Notes: generated from the letters alone by a model not told the origin. DNA of 64,000 nt from Bacillus sp. B15-48 (GCF_016879755.1 NZ_WOFU01000007.1:1-64000); one strand, 5' to 3'. Shown: positions 27,539 through 36,619, counted from the first letter of the stretch. Numbers and translations: made by a program.

Positions 27539-29020
27539 CTAGGAAACGCTAGAGCCTTTTTTTAACTCAACTTTAGGCACTGCACGATAAACAAAAAAGG
27601 CTAAAATAACTGCTAAAATCGAAATCGCAAACGAAATTAGATAAACGAGCTCGACGCCGGCAATCATTGCTTGATTAATCGTTGCTGGATCATGAGGAGA
27701 AGTTGATTGATTTAAATAATGTTCAGTTCTTGCATTCAAAATACTAATAAACACTGAAACACCAATCGCACCAGCAACAGGCTGCAAAGTTGTCATCACT
27801 GATGTTCCATGAGGATACAAATGTTTCGGCAACTGATTTAATCCATTTGTTTCTGCTGGCATCATGATCGCCGAAACCGTTAGCATAATTAAAATATAAC
27901 CAACAATAATCACCCATGTTTCAGTATTGGCATCTAGGCGGCTCATCATAAACATCGTTCCACTTAACACAATGGTTGCCGGAATCATCAAGATTCTTGG
28001 ACCTAGTTTATCAAATAAATGACCCATCACTGGTGACATTAAGCCATTTAAAATGCTCCCTGGTAAGAGAAGTAGTCCCGCTGTTGCAGCCAACAACCCC
28101 ATTGGCCCTTGCATAAAAACAGGTAAGATAATTTCTGATGAAAACATCATCATGATGATAATTAAAAACATTAGAATCCCATGTGTGTACATCGGATATT
28201 TGAAAACTCGTAAATCCATGACTGGCTCCTCAAGTTTAAATTGCCTTACAGCAAAAAGAAAAATCCCAACTACGCCTAAAAGGATAAACCCATATACATT
28301 TGGACTTAGAAAACCTGTAGCCTCTTCACCAGCCGAACTAAATCCATAAACAAGGGCACCAAAACCGATCGTCGAATAGACTAGCGACAACACATCGACT
28401 TTTGGTTTCGTAATTTCCGATACATTTTTTAAATATTTATAGGCAAAAAGAATCGAAAATAATGAAAATGGAATGACTCCAATAAATAAAAAACGCCACC
28501 CTAAATACTGGACAATAACCCCGGAAAGCGTCGGGCCAATAGCAGGAGCGAACATAATCACAAGTCCAACCAATCCCATTACTTTTCCCCGGCGATGAGG
28601 AGGAAAGATGAGTAGAAAGACATTAAAAACAATGGGCATTAATAAACCAGTACCCGCAGCTTGAATCAGCCTGCCAGCTAATAAAATCGGAAACGTTGGC
28701 GCAACAGCACAAATCGTTGTTCCGATTGTAAATGTGATCATTGTTCCTAAAAACAATTGTCTTGTCGTAAACCATTGCATCATCAGCGCTGATGCTGGGA
28801 TTATAATTCCCATAATCAACATAAATCCCGTCGCCATCCACTGAACCGTTGGGAGCGGAACCGAAAATTCCTCCATTAAGGTCGTCAAAGCAATGTTTAG
28901 CAAAGTTTCGTTTAAAATCGCAAAAAATGCTCCGATAATTAATGAAAGCATAATCGGCATGACCTTAAATTTAGGATCATCTGCGAGAAATTCATATTTT
29001 AATTGATCATCGTCTTCCAT
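27539..29020 (-). CDS. DHA2 family multidrug efflux MFS transporter (14 TM)
   Basis: The 493-residue protein has about 14 membrane helices, the start ILNETLLNIALTTLMEEF (DHA2 motif D1), QWMATGFMLIMGIIIPASALMMQWFTTRQLF, and motif C region GLVGLVIMFAPAIGPTLSGVIV. These fit the EmrB/QacA/LmrB branch of proton-driven drug exporters; the substrate is not readable. A hydrophilic N-terminal tail of 18 residues precedes helix 1. No MarR/TetR partner is adjacent. Codon use looks like that of its neighbours. Confidence 0.9.
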   Translation of the reverse strand: MEDDDQLKYEFLADDPKFKVMPIMLSLIIGAFFAILNETLLNIALTTLMEEFSVPLPTVQWMATGFMLIMGIIIPASALMMQWFTTRQLFLGTMITFTIGTTICAVAPTFPILLAGRLIQAAGTGLLMPIVFNVFLLIFPPHRRGKVMGLVGLVIMFAPAIGPTLSGVIVQYLGWRFLFIGVIPFSLFSILFAYKYLKNVSEITKPKVDVLSLVYSTIGFGALVYGFSSAGEEATGFLSPNVYGFILLGVVGIFLFAVRQFKLEEPVMDLRVFKYPMYTHGILMFLIIIMMMFSSEIILPVFMQGPMGLLAATAGLLLLPGSILNGLMSPVMGHLFDKLGPRILMIPATIVLSGTMFMMSRLDANTETWVIIVGYILIMLTVSAIMMPAETNGLNQLPKHLYPHGTSVMTTLQPVAGAIGVSVFISILNARTEHYLNQSTSPHDPATINQAMIAGVELVYLISFAISILAVILAFFVYRAVPKVELKKGSSVS

Positions 29021-29433
29021 ATGTAAGACTCCTCACTTAGTATTTTTGTGAAGTTTTAATTAGTAACGTTTGTTAATAACTCATCATATCGCCCCTTACA
29101 TTTGCAATATTCAGAATAAATTAACGGAAATGCGAGACAATCCTATTTTAAAAGGCTCGTTAATAATGTATGTGATCCAAATAACCACCTTCAGAGATAG
29201 ACTATTTTTGATTATAACTTCTTCCTATGTGATTGTCAGTATTTTTCACTTGGATAGGTGTAATTGTGCAGATGAACATACATCCATCTCTGCTCTATTC
29301 GGAACCTATAATTTGTACACACTAATCCTCCATACTACAAAGGGGGTGAACAAAATAATAAACGAATTTATCAAATAATTAAACATTCACTTAAAGAAGT
29401 TTTAAGATGAGGTGGAGTTTGAATGCTGGGAGG
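29021..29433. other. Gene-poor interval
   Basis: A 102-codon forward frame (29070-29378) has no recognisable family or good ribosome binding site, and I do not regard it as a gene. The interval probably holds the MFS promoter only. Confidence 0.5.
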
Positions 29434-29857
29434 CTTTCGGACAGATACCTGTGGAAAGAGCGCAAATCTGCCCGAAGACTAGCGGCTTTCGGACAGAACC
29501 TTGAGAAAAGAGCGCAAATCTGTCCGAAGACTAGCCACTTTCGGACAGATTCCTGGGAAAAGAGCGCGAAGTTGTCCGAAGACTACCGACTTTCGGACAG
29601 ATACCTGAGAAAAGAGCGTGAAGTTGTCCGAAGACTAGCGGCCTTCGGACAGATACCTGAGAAAAGAGCGTGAAGTTGTCCGAAGACTAGCGGCTTTCGG
29701 ACAGAACCTTGAGAAAAGAGCGCAAATCTGTCCGAAGACTACCGACTTTCGGACAGATACCTGAGAAAAGAGCGTGAAGTTGTCCGAAGACTAGCTGCCT
29801 TCGGACAGATACCTGAGAAAAGAGCGCGAAGTTGTCCGAAGACTAGCGGCTTTCGGA
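29434..29857. repeat. Tandem array of eight 52-bp hairpin repeats
   Basis: Eight complete 52-bp units and an 8-bp partial ninth. Each unit begins CTTTCGGACAGA, has a GAGAAAAGAGCG centre, and ends CTGTCCGAAGACTAGCGG or close variants. The ends of each unit are complementary (CTTTCGGACAG / TTGTCCGAAG), so each unit can fold into a hairpin. Units 2 and 6, and 4 and 7, are nearly identical, showing duplication in blocks. The unit length is not a multiple of three, and the forward frame through the array is not considered coding. Confidence 0.9.
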
Positions 29858-29941
29858 ATACCTCAATCACAGAATACGATGCTGGAGCTGGATAAAGTTT
29901 ATCCACAACTAGATACCTTTTATAATTCCCTGATTTACCAC

Positions 29942-29990
29942 AAAAAAACGACCTAACCAGTGCGTTTTTAGCACCAGATTGGCCGTTTTA
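29942..29990 (-). terminator. Terminator of the HMA protein gene
   Basis: Reverse strand: long stem AAAACGGCC...GGTGC / GCACTGGTTAGGTCGTTTT ending in seven Ts, starting 8 nt after the stop codon. Confidence 0.85.
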
Positions 29991-29997
29991 TAAAAAA

Positions 29998-30219
29998 TTA
30001 TGAAACTTTACTTGATAGTACATCATAACCTAATTTTTTAATCACTTGTTCTAATTGACCAGCTTTAACCGTTTCTCCATTGAACTCTGTTTTTACTTTG
30101 CTTGAATTGAATAATACTTTTACAGATTCAACTCCCGCTGTTTTATTTAGAGAGCTTTCAATTTTTTTAATACAGGATGGGCAAGTTAGTGGTTCTAATT
30201 GAAATACAGCTTTTGTCAT
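29998..30219 (-). CDS. Heavy-metal-associated (HMA) domain protein, CopZ-like
   Basis: The 73-residue ferredoxin-like domain has a metal-binding CxxC in LTCPSC (C13, C16), a KIESSLNKTAGVESVKVLFNSSKVKTEF core and a GYDV ending. The fold is that of copper or zinc chaperones. The Met that usually precedes CxxC is Leu here, so the metal is unsure. It probably served, or serves, the P-type ATPase whose remnant lies 2.7 kb away. Both genes carry the same FNR-like box upstream. Confidence 0.85.
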   Translation of the reverse strand: MTKAVFQLEPLTCPSCIKKIESSLNKTAGVESVKVLFNSSKVKTEFNGETVKAGQLEQVIKKLGYDVLSSKVS

Positions 30220-30250
30220 GTTATTTTCCTCCCTTATTGCTTCTGTCTTT

Positions 30251-30292
30251 AGTTTAAGCTCGTTTTCGTTTTAAAAAATTGACGCCCATCAA
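30251..30292 (-). promoter_or_regulatory. FNR-like box plus promoter of the HMA gene
   Basis: TTGACGCCCATCAA (30279-30292) differs by one base from the box before the ATPase remnant. Its centre is again 32 bp from a -10-like TAAACT (30251-30256, reverse strand), about 30 nt before the ribosome binding site of the HMA gene. The stretch 30293-30429 contains nothing else. Confidence 0.6.
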
Positions 30293-30429
30293 GTATCGCT
30301 ATATTTTTTAGAATTAATGCTGAATTGCACGGCGAAGTTTCCAAACTTTATCCTCATCAATCAATTTATTCCCTGAAATAAAATCGTCGATTCACCCGAA
30401 AAAAATCCCCTCAAGAAGTAGCTTCAATT

Positions 30430-32676
30430 TCACCTTACTCTTTGCACTTCGCGGAAAAACGCTTTTAAAGCCGCCCGCTCTTGTTCCTCCAACCATAAAC
30501 TCAATTCGTCCGTTTGATCCGATATATACAACTCAAACCCTTCGTTGAATGCATGGCGATACTCTGGATCAGTGCTTGCTTCCTCGGCCATTTTCCGAAT
30601 CACTCCCGCCCAATTTGGCGGATTGCCGCCAAGATTACGCTGAGGATATTGTTCGGCAAGTTGCGCTACTGCCGTAAACGATTCGCCCATATACAGTTCT
30701 ACTGCAAGCCAATTACCGATAAAGCGATTCTCTCGGTCAAGATCCATCGCTCGTTTAAAAACAGATCGTGCCTCAACAAACTGCTTCTGCTTCATCAATG
30801 CTGTAGCATGCACGCCTAACACATACTCGTTTGGCTCGCCACTTAACCGTTCGATATAGTTTTCATACGAGTCATGATATTTTTTCCAGTCTCGGTTTTC
30901 ATAATAAATTTGTGCTAACTGAAAGGCCTCATCAGGGGTTTTTGACATTTCCACCCATTTCGTTAAATACGGCAATACCGCTTCATCTCGGGTGTTTCCG
31001 GTTTGTGCAGCTTCAATTCCCATCAACCGCACAATCATTCTCAAACTATGGCGGTCATCTTCGTTCTTATTATAGTCAGCTTTGTATCTTTCAAATGCCT
31101 TCTCCACTTGCCCCGCTAAAAACAATTGGTCTGCTTCTGTCATCTCCCTTGCTTTTAAATAAAAGAAAGGCAAATTGCCGATCGTCTCTTCGTCGAGGCG
31201 ATAGCCATTGCTTTGCGTTAACATATCACCCTTTTCGTCATACGCTTGCACAGACCAGAAAAAGCGATTTTCGGTATTAGTGAATGCTAAAATCGAAAGG
31301 GGATCCACCGATGTCCATTCATCACTGTCCTCATACGCAATCCCAACCGTTTTATCGTAAAGCTCTTCAACCGAAACTGTCAGCTCATTGTCGCGAATCT
31401 GTTCTTTAAACAGAGAACTAATCGAACCAGTCTCAATCTCGACGCCGAGTGAGATGTGATAATAGGCAGCACCGGCGATTTCCTCCCAAGAAAATCGGAA
31501 CGTGTCTGTCGTAATCTCTGTTTGATTCACCGGTGCTTGAAGCTCTATAAGCGGATGCAAGACCGCTTCAAGTTTCACAGTATCTCCTCCGGAAATTTCC
31601 AGCCACTCACCATGTTCGACAGGCCATGTCCAGCCATCAATTTGCTCAAAATTCAAACCTAAAAACAACTGATAGCTTCCAGGAATGACGCCAGTAAACT
31701 CAAACTGGCCATTTTTGTCGGTGATAAATTGGTGGGGTTCGTCATCGTGAATGCTGCGATGAACCGTATTGGATTCTCGTAAAAACACCCCTGCATTCGT
31801 AACCGGTGTTCCATCACTGCGCAGCACCCGCCCTGTTACGGTTGTGATTGCTGTTTTTCTCTGTTCCAATGCTTTTTCTAGATGGCTTTGCAGCGACTTA
31901 AGCTGCTCATATACGACCGGTGTTCCTTCCTGCAACTCCGGAAATTCCCGCCGATCCTTTTCAAGCTGTTGCTCATATTCCTTTAACTCGGAACCGACCA
32001 TTTCAAGGGCCTTTTCCACATCACCCGCTCGGATGGTGATTTCTGCTTCTAATCTTGCGAGTTCGGCTCGCAAATAGTAATTTTCAAGCGTCAAATCCTG
32101 TTTTAAGTCAGCAAGCAAAGCCATTGCCTGCTGGTCATCTCTTTGCTTAATGAATAATTTGATTCTCTCTACGAGAAGCTCGTAACGGAGATATTCATAT
32201 TGGCTTGATCGAATCCTGCTAGTTGCTTGTGTCAACACTTCATCTGCAAGCTTTTTCTCCCCTTCTCGTTGATAAAAAGTGGATAATTGTTTCGCAGCTG
32301 TCACTAAATAGCCATTCACTGGACCGACGTCAAGATACTCTTTTAAATAAGGAAGTTTTTCCTCCATAGTAAACCTTGTTGCAAATGTTTGATGGTTTAC
32401 TTGAGTAGAACTTGGACCAACGTAAACATCAAATCGGTCCCCATCCCCGTCTGCAAGCAAGTAAGTCTGTATCAACTCCCATTTTTGAGTAGGTAAAACC
32501 GGTCTTTCTAACGCTTGAAGCAATTTTGCTTTTCCACTTGGCTCCCCCTGTTCATACTGCCGCTTGCCGAACGCTAACTCGACTTGGGGCTGAAGAACAA
32601 ATAAAACAAGAGGAATCAAAAGGAACACGCTAATCACAACGATGACGATATGTTTCACTTTAATTTTCACCTTCAT
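30430..32676 (-). CDS. Large membrane-anchored protein with TPR-like and carboxypeptidase-regulatory-like domains
   Basis: The 748-residue protein has one N-terminal membrane helix (HIVIVVISVFLLIPLVLFVL, about residues 9-28), so the rest should lie outside the cytoplasm. There follow helical repeats (about 90-285), a beta-sandwich TGRVLRSDGTPVTNAGVFLRE...GQFEFTGVIPGSYQLFL (about 285-375) of the carboxypeptidase-regulatory-like type, a further beta domain (about 380-500), and C-terminal TPR-like helices. ATG at 32676 is used; it overlaps the preceding gene by 17 nt. It is the last gene of an ECF sigma operon and may sense or respond to an envelope signal; its function is unknown. Confidence 0.75.
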   Translation of the reverse strand: MKVKIKVKHIVIVVISVFLLIPLVLFVLQPQVELAFGKRQYEQGEPSGKAKLLQALERPVLPTQKWELIQTYLLADGDGDRFDVYVGPSSTQVNHQTFATRFTMEEKLPYLKEYLDVGPVNGYLVTAAKQLSTFYQREGEKKLADEVLTQATSRIRSSQYEYLRYELLVERIKLFIKQRDDQQAMALLADLKQDLTLENYYLRAELARLEAEITIRAGDVEKALEMVGSELKEYEQQLEKDRREFPELQEGTPVVYEQLKSLQSHLEKALEQRKTAITTVTGRVLRSDGTPVTNAGVFLRESNTVHRSIHDDEPHQFITDKNGQFEFTGVIPGSYQLFLGLNFEQIDGWTWPVEHGEWLEISGGDTVKLEAVLHPLIELQAPVNQTEITTDTFRFSWEEIAGAAYYHISLGVEIETGSISSLFKEQIRDNELTVSVEELYDKTVGIAYEDSDEWTSVDPLSILAFTNTENRFFWSVQAYDEKGDMLTQSNGYRLDEETIGNLPFFYLKAREMTEADQLFLAGQVEKAFERYKADYNKNEDDRHSLRMIVRLMGIEAAQTGNTRDEAVLPYLTKWVEMSKTPDEAFQLAQIYYENRDWKKYHDSYENYIERLSGEPNEYVLGVHATALMKQKQFVEARSVFKRAMDLDRENRFIGNWLAVELYMGESFTAVAQLAEQYPQRNLGGNPPNWAGVIRKMAEEASTDPEYRHAFNEGFELYISDQTDELSLWLEEQERAALKAFFREVQRVR

Positions 32677-32992
32677 GAAGCACCACCACCTTTTCCAGTT
32701 CATCTTTCCAGTACGTGTTTCCCCCTGCTTCCACTAACTCCCTTTGGCTCAGTGACGTGTGCGGTTCGTTGTTCCACGCAAACATCCCGAAAACGAGAAA
32801 AGTAAGTATAATCACTGAACTAACAGGAAGTAACGGGACTTCAAGTTCCTTATTCCATAACGCTAACAGACGCTGTTTAAAGGAGATTGGATGAGTGCGA
32901 TTGAGTACTTTCTGTTGCTTTGTGAATTTTACCTCTTGCAGCTCACGGTCAAGCTGCGCTTTGATTTGCTTTTTTTCATCGTTCACGGTCAT
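32660..32992 (-). CDS. Single-pass membrane protein, candidate anti-sigma factor
   Basis: The 110-residue protein has a charged cytoplasmic N-terminal part (about residues 1-52), one membrane helix (LLPVSSVIILTFLVFGMFAW, about 53-72) and a short outer tail. It shows no zinc-binding HxxxCxxC signature. It is encoded directly after an ECF sigma gene with 17 nt of overlap, the usual place and topology for a membrane anti-sigma factor. That role is inferred from context only. Confidence 0.6.
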   Translation of the reverse strand: MTVNDEKKQIKAQLDRELQEVKFTKQQKVLNRTHPISFKQRLLALWNKELEVPLLPVSSVIILTFLVFGMFAWNNEPHTSLSQRELVEAGGNTYWKDELEKVVVLHEGEN

Positions 32993-33527
32993 CTTCTCCT
33001 TTCATTAAAGAATCTTTTAGTAAGGAACGCCCTCTTGCCAATCGTGATTTCACTGTATTTTCCTTCGTTTGAATAAACTCCGCAATGTCCGTAATTTTCA
33101 TCTCGTTATAATAAAATAAAACAATCACTTCTCGATATTTGTAATCGAGCGCATGAATGGCTTTTGTCAGGTGCTGATTTTCCGCTAAAGCAAAAAGATG
33201 TTCTTCTGGTCCAAGAAACAAATCGTCCTGTTGAGTAAAATCAAACATGTTTAAGGAGAGTAATCTCTGTTTCCAACTCCGCTTCCGCATCTCGGTGCGG
33301 CAGCGATTCACGAGAATGGAGGTGAGCCAGCTTTTGAGCTTACTTGAATCTGTCAGCTGATTGATTTTTTCATATGCAGTAATAAATACATCCTGAACCG
33401 TTTCCTCCGCCACTTGCTGATCTTTCAAAAAAAGCAGGGCTGTCCGGAGCAAATAATCCCCGTATTGATTCATGAGCTCTACTAAGGCGGCTTCCTCTTT
33501 ATTCAATAATCTGTCAACAAGATCCAA
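32976..33527 (-). CDS. ECF RNA polymerase sigma factor
   Basis: The protein of about 183 residues has region 2 (LLFLKDQQVAEETVQDVFITAYEKI) and region 4 (LDYKYREVIVLFYYNEMKITDIAEFIQTKENTVKSRLARGRSLL), with no regions 1.1 or 3, as in extracytoplasmic-function sigma factors. Start choice: ATG at 33536 is too close to AGGGGGTGA, while TTG at 33527 has ideal spacing. The downstream overlapping genes form its operon. A promoter-like sequence of ECF type directly upstream suggests autoregulation. Confidence 0.9.
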   Translation of the reverse strand: MDLVDRLLNKEEAALVELMNQYGDYLLRTALLFLKDQQVAEETVQDVFITAYEKINQLTDSSKLKSWLTSILVNRCRTEMRKRSWKQRLLSLNMFDFTQQDDLFLGPEEHLFALAENQHLTKAIHALDYKYREVIVLFYYNEMKITDIAEFIQTKENTVKSRLARGRSLLKDSLMKGEDDRER

Positions 33528-33560
33528 GCATCTCACCCCCTTTTTTTGCTATACTCTACA

Positions 33561-33592
33561 CTATAGATGACTCTCGTTATGAAAAGGTTGCA
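33561..33592 (-). promoter_or_regulatory. Candidate autoregulated ECF promoter
   Basis: Reverse strand TGCAACCTTTT (-35 with the AAC motif of Bacillus ECF promoters), then about 15 nt, then TCATCTATAG as -10. It lies about 35 nt before the sigma gene ribosome binding site. The interval 33593-33754 contains no gene. Confidence 0.6.
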
Positions 33593-33754
33593 TAAATCTA
33601 TCTATTTTAAAAAATAATTAATTTTTAAAATAGATACACTTATTTGGCCCGGTCATAATTGTAATTGACCAATAACGGAATCATTGATAGATTGATTGAT
33701 GTTAGAAATGTTTTTAATAAAATAAGCAAGCGATGAACGTTATGGGTAACACTA

Positions 33755-33835
33755 TAACTGGAGCAGCTTCTGGAGAGACCGCATCATTGCGGCGCCGAAG
33801 GATTCACTATCTCAGGCAAAAGGACAGAAGAGTAG
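33755..33835 (+). ncRNA. Glycine riboswitch, apparently a single aptamer
   Basis: Core motifs of the glycine aptamer are GGAGCAGCTTCTGGAGAGACCG, GGCGCCGAAGGA and CTCAGGCAAAAGGACAGAAGAG, in the right order. Only one aptamer is visible; no second copy precedes or follows, so this would be a singleton. A terminator at 33866 separates it from the genes. Confidence 0.88.
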
Positions 33836-33865
33836 CATTCTTTACATGTTATTCTGTTGTCTAAT

Positions 33866-33893
33866 GAGATTGGGTGAAGCCAATCTCTTTTTT
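33866..33893 (+). terminator. Terminator in the glycine riboswitch leader
   Basis: Stem GAGATTGG / CCAATCTC followed by six Ts. It lies between the aptamer and the ACT gene and is the probable expression platform. Confidence 0.8.
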
Positions 33894-33919
33894 ATGAATA
33901 ATTTTATGAGGTGAAAGCA

Positions 33920-34195
33920 ATGAGTCAACGAAGAGCAGTTGTAAGTGTCATTGGAAAAGACCAAGTCGGGATTATCGCGAAAGTTACTACAATCCTTGCA
34001 GATGAAAAGGTGAATGTCCTCGATATTAGCCAAACGATTTTACAAGATTTTTTTACGATGATGATGATTGTTGATGTTACCAATTATGAAAACCTTGAAG
34101 ATTTGCAGCTTAAATTGACAGAACTCGGAGATCCATTAGGTTTAACGATTAATCTCCAGCTTGAAGAAATTTTCCAGGCGATGCATCGCGTTTAA
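33920..34195 (+). CDS. ACT domain protein (UPF0237 family)
   Basis: The 91-residue protein consists of one ACT domain: RRAVVSVIGKDQVGIIAKVTTILADEKVNVLDISQTIL...FFTMMMIVDV. ACT domains bind amino acids and regulate linked proteins. ATG at 33920 follows ATGAGGTG at good spacing (a GTG at 33911 is less likely). It pairs with the DUF711 gene 18 nt downstream, a conserved partnership. The riboswitch suggests that the amino acid sensed is glycine or a related compound. Confidence 0.88.
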   Translation: MSQRRAVVSVIGKDQVGIIAKVTTILADEKVNVLDISQTILQDFFTMMMIVDVTNYENLEDLQLKLTELGDPLGLTINLQLEEIFQAMHRV

Positions 34196-34213
34196 AAGAA
34201 AGGGGGAGCACCA

Positions 34214-35575
34214 ATGAATATTGCCTTAAATGAAATGATGGAAACGATTCGGATGGTTCAAATCGAAAATTTAGATATTCGAACCGTGACAATGGGGATT
34301 AATCTGCGCGATTGTGCCGATTCTGACTTTGAAAAAATGAATAAGAATGTTTATACAAAAATCACCACTTATGCAAAAGATTTAAAAGAGACCGCAGAAA
34401 AAGTCGGGAAAGAATATGGAATTCCCATTATCAACAAGCGGATTTCAATTACCCCAATTGCGGAAATTCTCGGTCATGCGACGCGCGAAGAGGCTGTTCA
34501 ACTTGCGAAAACACTTGATGAAGCAGCAAAATCACTTGGCGTCGATTTTATTGGTGGCTATTCTGCTCTCGTACATAAGGGTGTGTCAAAAGGAGATCAA
34601 ACCTTACTTGATGCACTACCGGAAGCGCTGAGTGTGACTGAGCGAGTTTGTGCTTCCGTGTCGGTCGGCTCCACACGTGCTGGCATTAATATGGATGCCG
34701 TTCGGCAAATGGGCGAGATTATGAAGGAAGCTTCAGAACGGACAAAAGAGCAAGATGGGCTTGCCTGTGCAAAGCTCGTTGTCTTTTGTAATCCAGTTGA
34801 AGATAACCCGTTTATGGCCGGTGCATTCCATGGGGCTGGAGAAGGAGAAGTGGTTATTAATGTCGGTGTCAGTGGACCCGGAGTTGTCTTAAATGCATTA
34901 AGACGGTATCCAGATGCCGATCTTGGAGAAGTGGCAGATGTGATTAAAAAGACAGCCTTTAAAATTACCCGTGCTGGTGAGTTGGTTGGTCGTGAAGTGG
35001 CGAAACGATTAGATGTTCCATTTGGAATTATGGATTTATCACTAGCGCCAACAAATGCCCTCAATGATAGCGTGGCCGATATCCTTGAAGAAATTGGTTT
35101 AGAACGAGTAGGCACTCATGGGACGATTGCTGCACTCGCGTTAATGAACGATGCTGTAAAAAAAGGTGGTGCGATGGCGAGCTCCTATGTCGGTGGCTTA
35201 AGCGGCGCTTTTATTCCTGTAAGTGAAGATAATGGGATGATTCGTGGCATTGAGGACGGAGCACTTTCACTTGCTAAACTCGAAGCGATGACATGCGTAT
35301 GTTCCGTCGGCCTTGACATGATCGCCCTGACTGGAGATGTTTCAGCGGCAACCTTATCTGCAATCATTGCCGATGAAGCAGCGATTGGCATGATTAATAA
35401 AAAAACGACAGCCGTTCGAATCATTCCTGTTCCAGGAAAGAAAGAAGGGGAAATGGTTGAATTTGGCGGACTGCTCGGACGCGCTCCTGTCATGGGGGTC
35501 AATCCATTTCATTCAGACAAAATGATTCGCCGTGGTGGACGTATCCCTGCACCATTACAATCATTGATTAACTAG
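34214..35575 (+). CDS. PFL-like family protein (DUF711/UPF0210)
   Basis: The 453-residue protein is recognised by [86 protein letters not shown] and [18 protein letters not shown] at the end. This family has a pyruvate-formate-lyase-like fold but lacks a proven reaction. It forms an operon with the ACT protein under a glycine riboswitch, which points to glycine metabolism or detoxification. A terminator follows at 35592. Confidence 0.92.
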   Translation: MNIALNEMMETIRMVQIENLDIRTVTMGINLRDCADSDFEKMNKNVYTKITTYAKDLKETAEKVGKEYGIPIINKRISITPIAEILGHATREEAVQLAKTLDEAAKSLGVDFIGGYSALVHKGVSKGDQTLLDALPEALSVTERVCASVSVGSTRAGINMDAVRQMGEIMKEASERTKEQDGLACAKLVVFCNPVEDNPFMAGAFHGAGEGEVVINVGVSGPGVVLNALRRYPDADLGEVADVIKKTAFKITRAGELVGREVAKRLDVPFGIMDLSLAPTNALNDSVADILEEIGLERVGTHGTIAALALMNDAVKKGGAMASSYVGGLSGAFIPVSEDNGMIRGIEDGALSLAKLEAMTCVCSVGLDMIALTGDVSAATLSAIIADEAAIGMINKKTTAVRIIPVPGKKEGEMVEFGGLLGRAPVMGVNPFHSDKMIRRGGRIPAPLQSLIN

Positions 35576-35591
35576 GGCTTGAAATGAAATT

Positions 35592-35621
35592 AAAAAATAC
35601 CACAGCAATGTGGTATTTTTT
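35592..35621. terminator. Bidirectional terminator
   Basis: AAAAAATACCACA / TGTGGTATTTTTT perfect hairpin, with T-runs in both directions between two converging genes. Confidence 0.9.
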
Positions 35622-35634
35622 AAATCTTAGCAAC

Positions 35635-36552
35635 TTAATATTGACTTTCGATTAACTTAATCTTTTCATATAATTTCTGATTAATTGGTGTAGCAATTCC
35701 GTGTTTTTTTCCTAAGGCTACTACAGTCCCTGCGAATAATTCGACTTCACTATAGCGTTTCGCCTCGACATCTTGAGCCATTGAAGGCTTCCCTTCTGGA
35801 CTGAGTTTACTTAGGACTCCTAACCAGTAATCAATATCAGCCTCTGTTAAATGAATCCCTTCTTTATTAGCTAAAACCATCACTTCTTTCATCGCAGCAA
35901 CCATCGTATCCCGCGCTTCTCCGTCACGATGAATTTCGCCATAATTACTTTGATAAACAGCCACTGTTTGATTGACTCCAACATTTAACATAAATTTGCT
36001 CCATAGGCGTTTATACATCTCGGGAATAATTTCATACGGAAATTCCGTCTCATCAAAAAAGGCAGCGATCCTTTTCGCTTGTTCTGAAAGAACACCAGGT
36101 TCCCGATCGCCAAAGCAGAGCATTCCCATATGATCATATGTAAGCTGATTGCCAACCTTGACCGCGTCCATTCCTTGAGCGACACAGTATAATAGCTTAT
36201 CCATTCCATAACGTTCGGCAATCACTGCTTCACTTGTAATTCCATTTAAAGCCGATAAAATAATTGTATTTTCCCCTACATGATTTTTTACCGCATCAAC
36301 CGCCGCTTTTAAACCTTCATATTTTACCGCAAAAATAATTAAATCCGCTGGTTCACAGGCCTGTTCAGGCGTCACATAGTTAAAATCACATTTGTCACCG
36401 TTGCAATATACATGTTCTTTTTCATATCGTTCCACTCGATTTTTATCGGCAATAATTCGTAAATTCTCTTTTGGCATTTTCTTCGATAAATGATGTCCAA
36501 ATAATATCCCTAATACGCCTAATCCAATGATTGAAACCGTTTGTATTTTCAT
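35635..36552 (-). CDS. Ketopantoate reductase family protein (PanE/ApbA-like)
   Basis: The 305-residue protein has an N-terminal Rossmann motif (SIIGLGVLG, about residues 8-16), a middle YEGLKAAVDAVKNHV segment, and a C-terminal helical domain. The latter contains LWSKFMLNVGVNQTVAVYQSNYGEI, matching the PanE/ApbA fold. The family reduces 2-dehydropantoate, but many paralogues act on other ketoacids, and here no pan genes are near. A Lys aligned with the catalytic one lies in RLWSKFMLNVG. Confidence 0.85.
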   Translation of the reverse strand: MKIQTVSIIGLGVLGILFGHHLSKKMPKENLRIIADKNRVERYEKEHVYCNGDKCDFNYVTPEQACEPADLIIFAVKYEGLKAAVDAVKNHVGENTIILSALNGITSEAVIAERYGMDKLLYCVAQGMDAVKVGNQLTYDHMGMLCFGDREPGVLSEQAKRIAAFFDETEFPYEIIPEMYKRLWSKFMLNVGVNQTVAVYQSNYGEIHRDGEARDTMVAAMKEVMVLANKEGIHLTEADIDYWLGVLSKLSPEGKPSMAQDVEAKRYSEVELFAGTVVALGKKHGIATPINQKLYEKIKLIESQY

Positions 36553-36619
36553 TCAATCCGACTTCCTTTAATGTTTTTTCGTTCAGCCAACATGCCAATT
36601 CCAACTTAGTTTTTTAATT

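Noticed and set aside
29070-29378. 102-codon forward frame
   Set aside because: Composition is AT-driven, no family is recognised, and the start lacks a good ribosome binding site.
29407-29673. 88-codon frame inside the 52-bp repeat array
   Set aside because: The 52-bp unit shifts frame with each copy, so the open frame does not encode a repeated peptide and is probably accidental.
29434-29857. Possible CRISPR array
   Set aside because: Units are contiguous and similar over their whole length with no unique spacers, and no cas genes are in the window.
32891-33076. Forward 61-codon frame inside the ECF operon
   Set aside because: It is antisense to the sigma factor and anti-sigma candidate genes and has no independent support.
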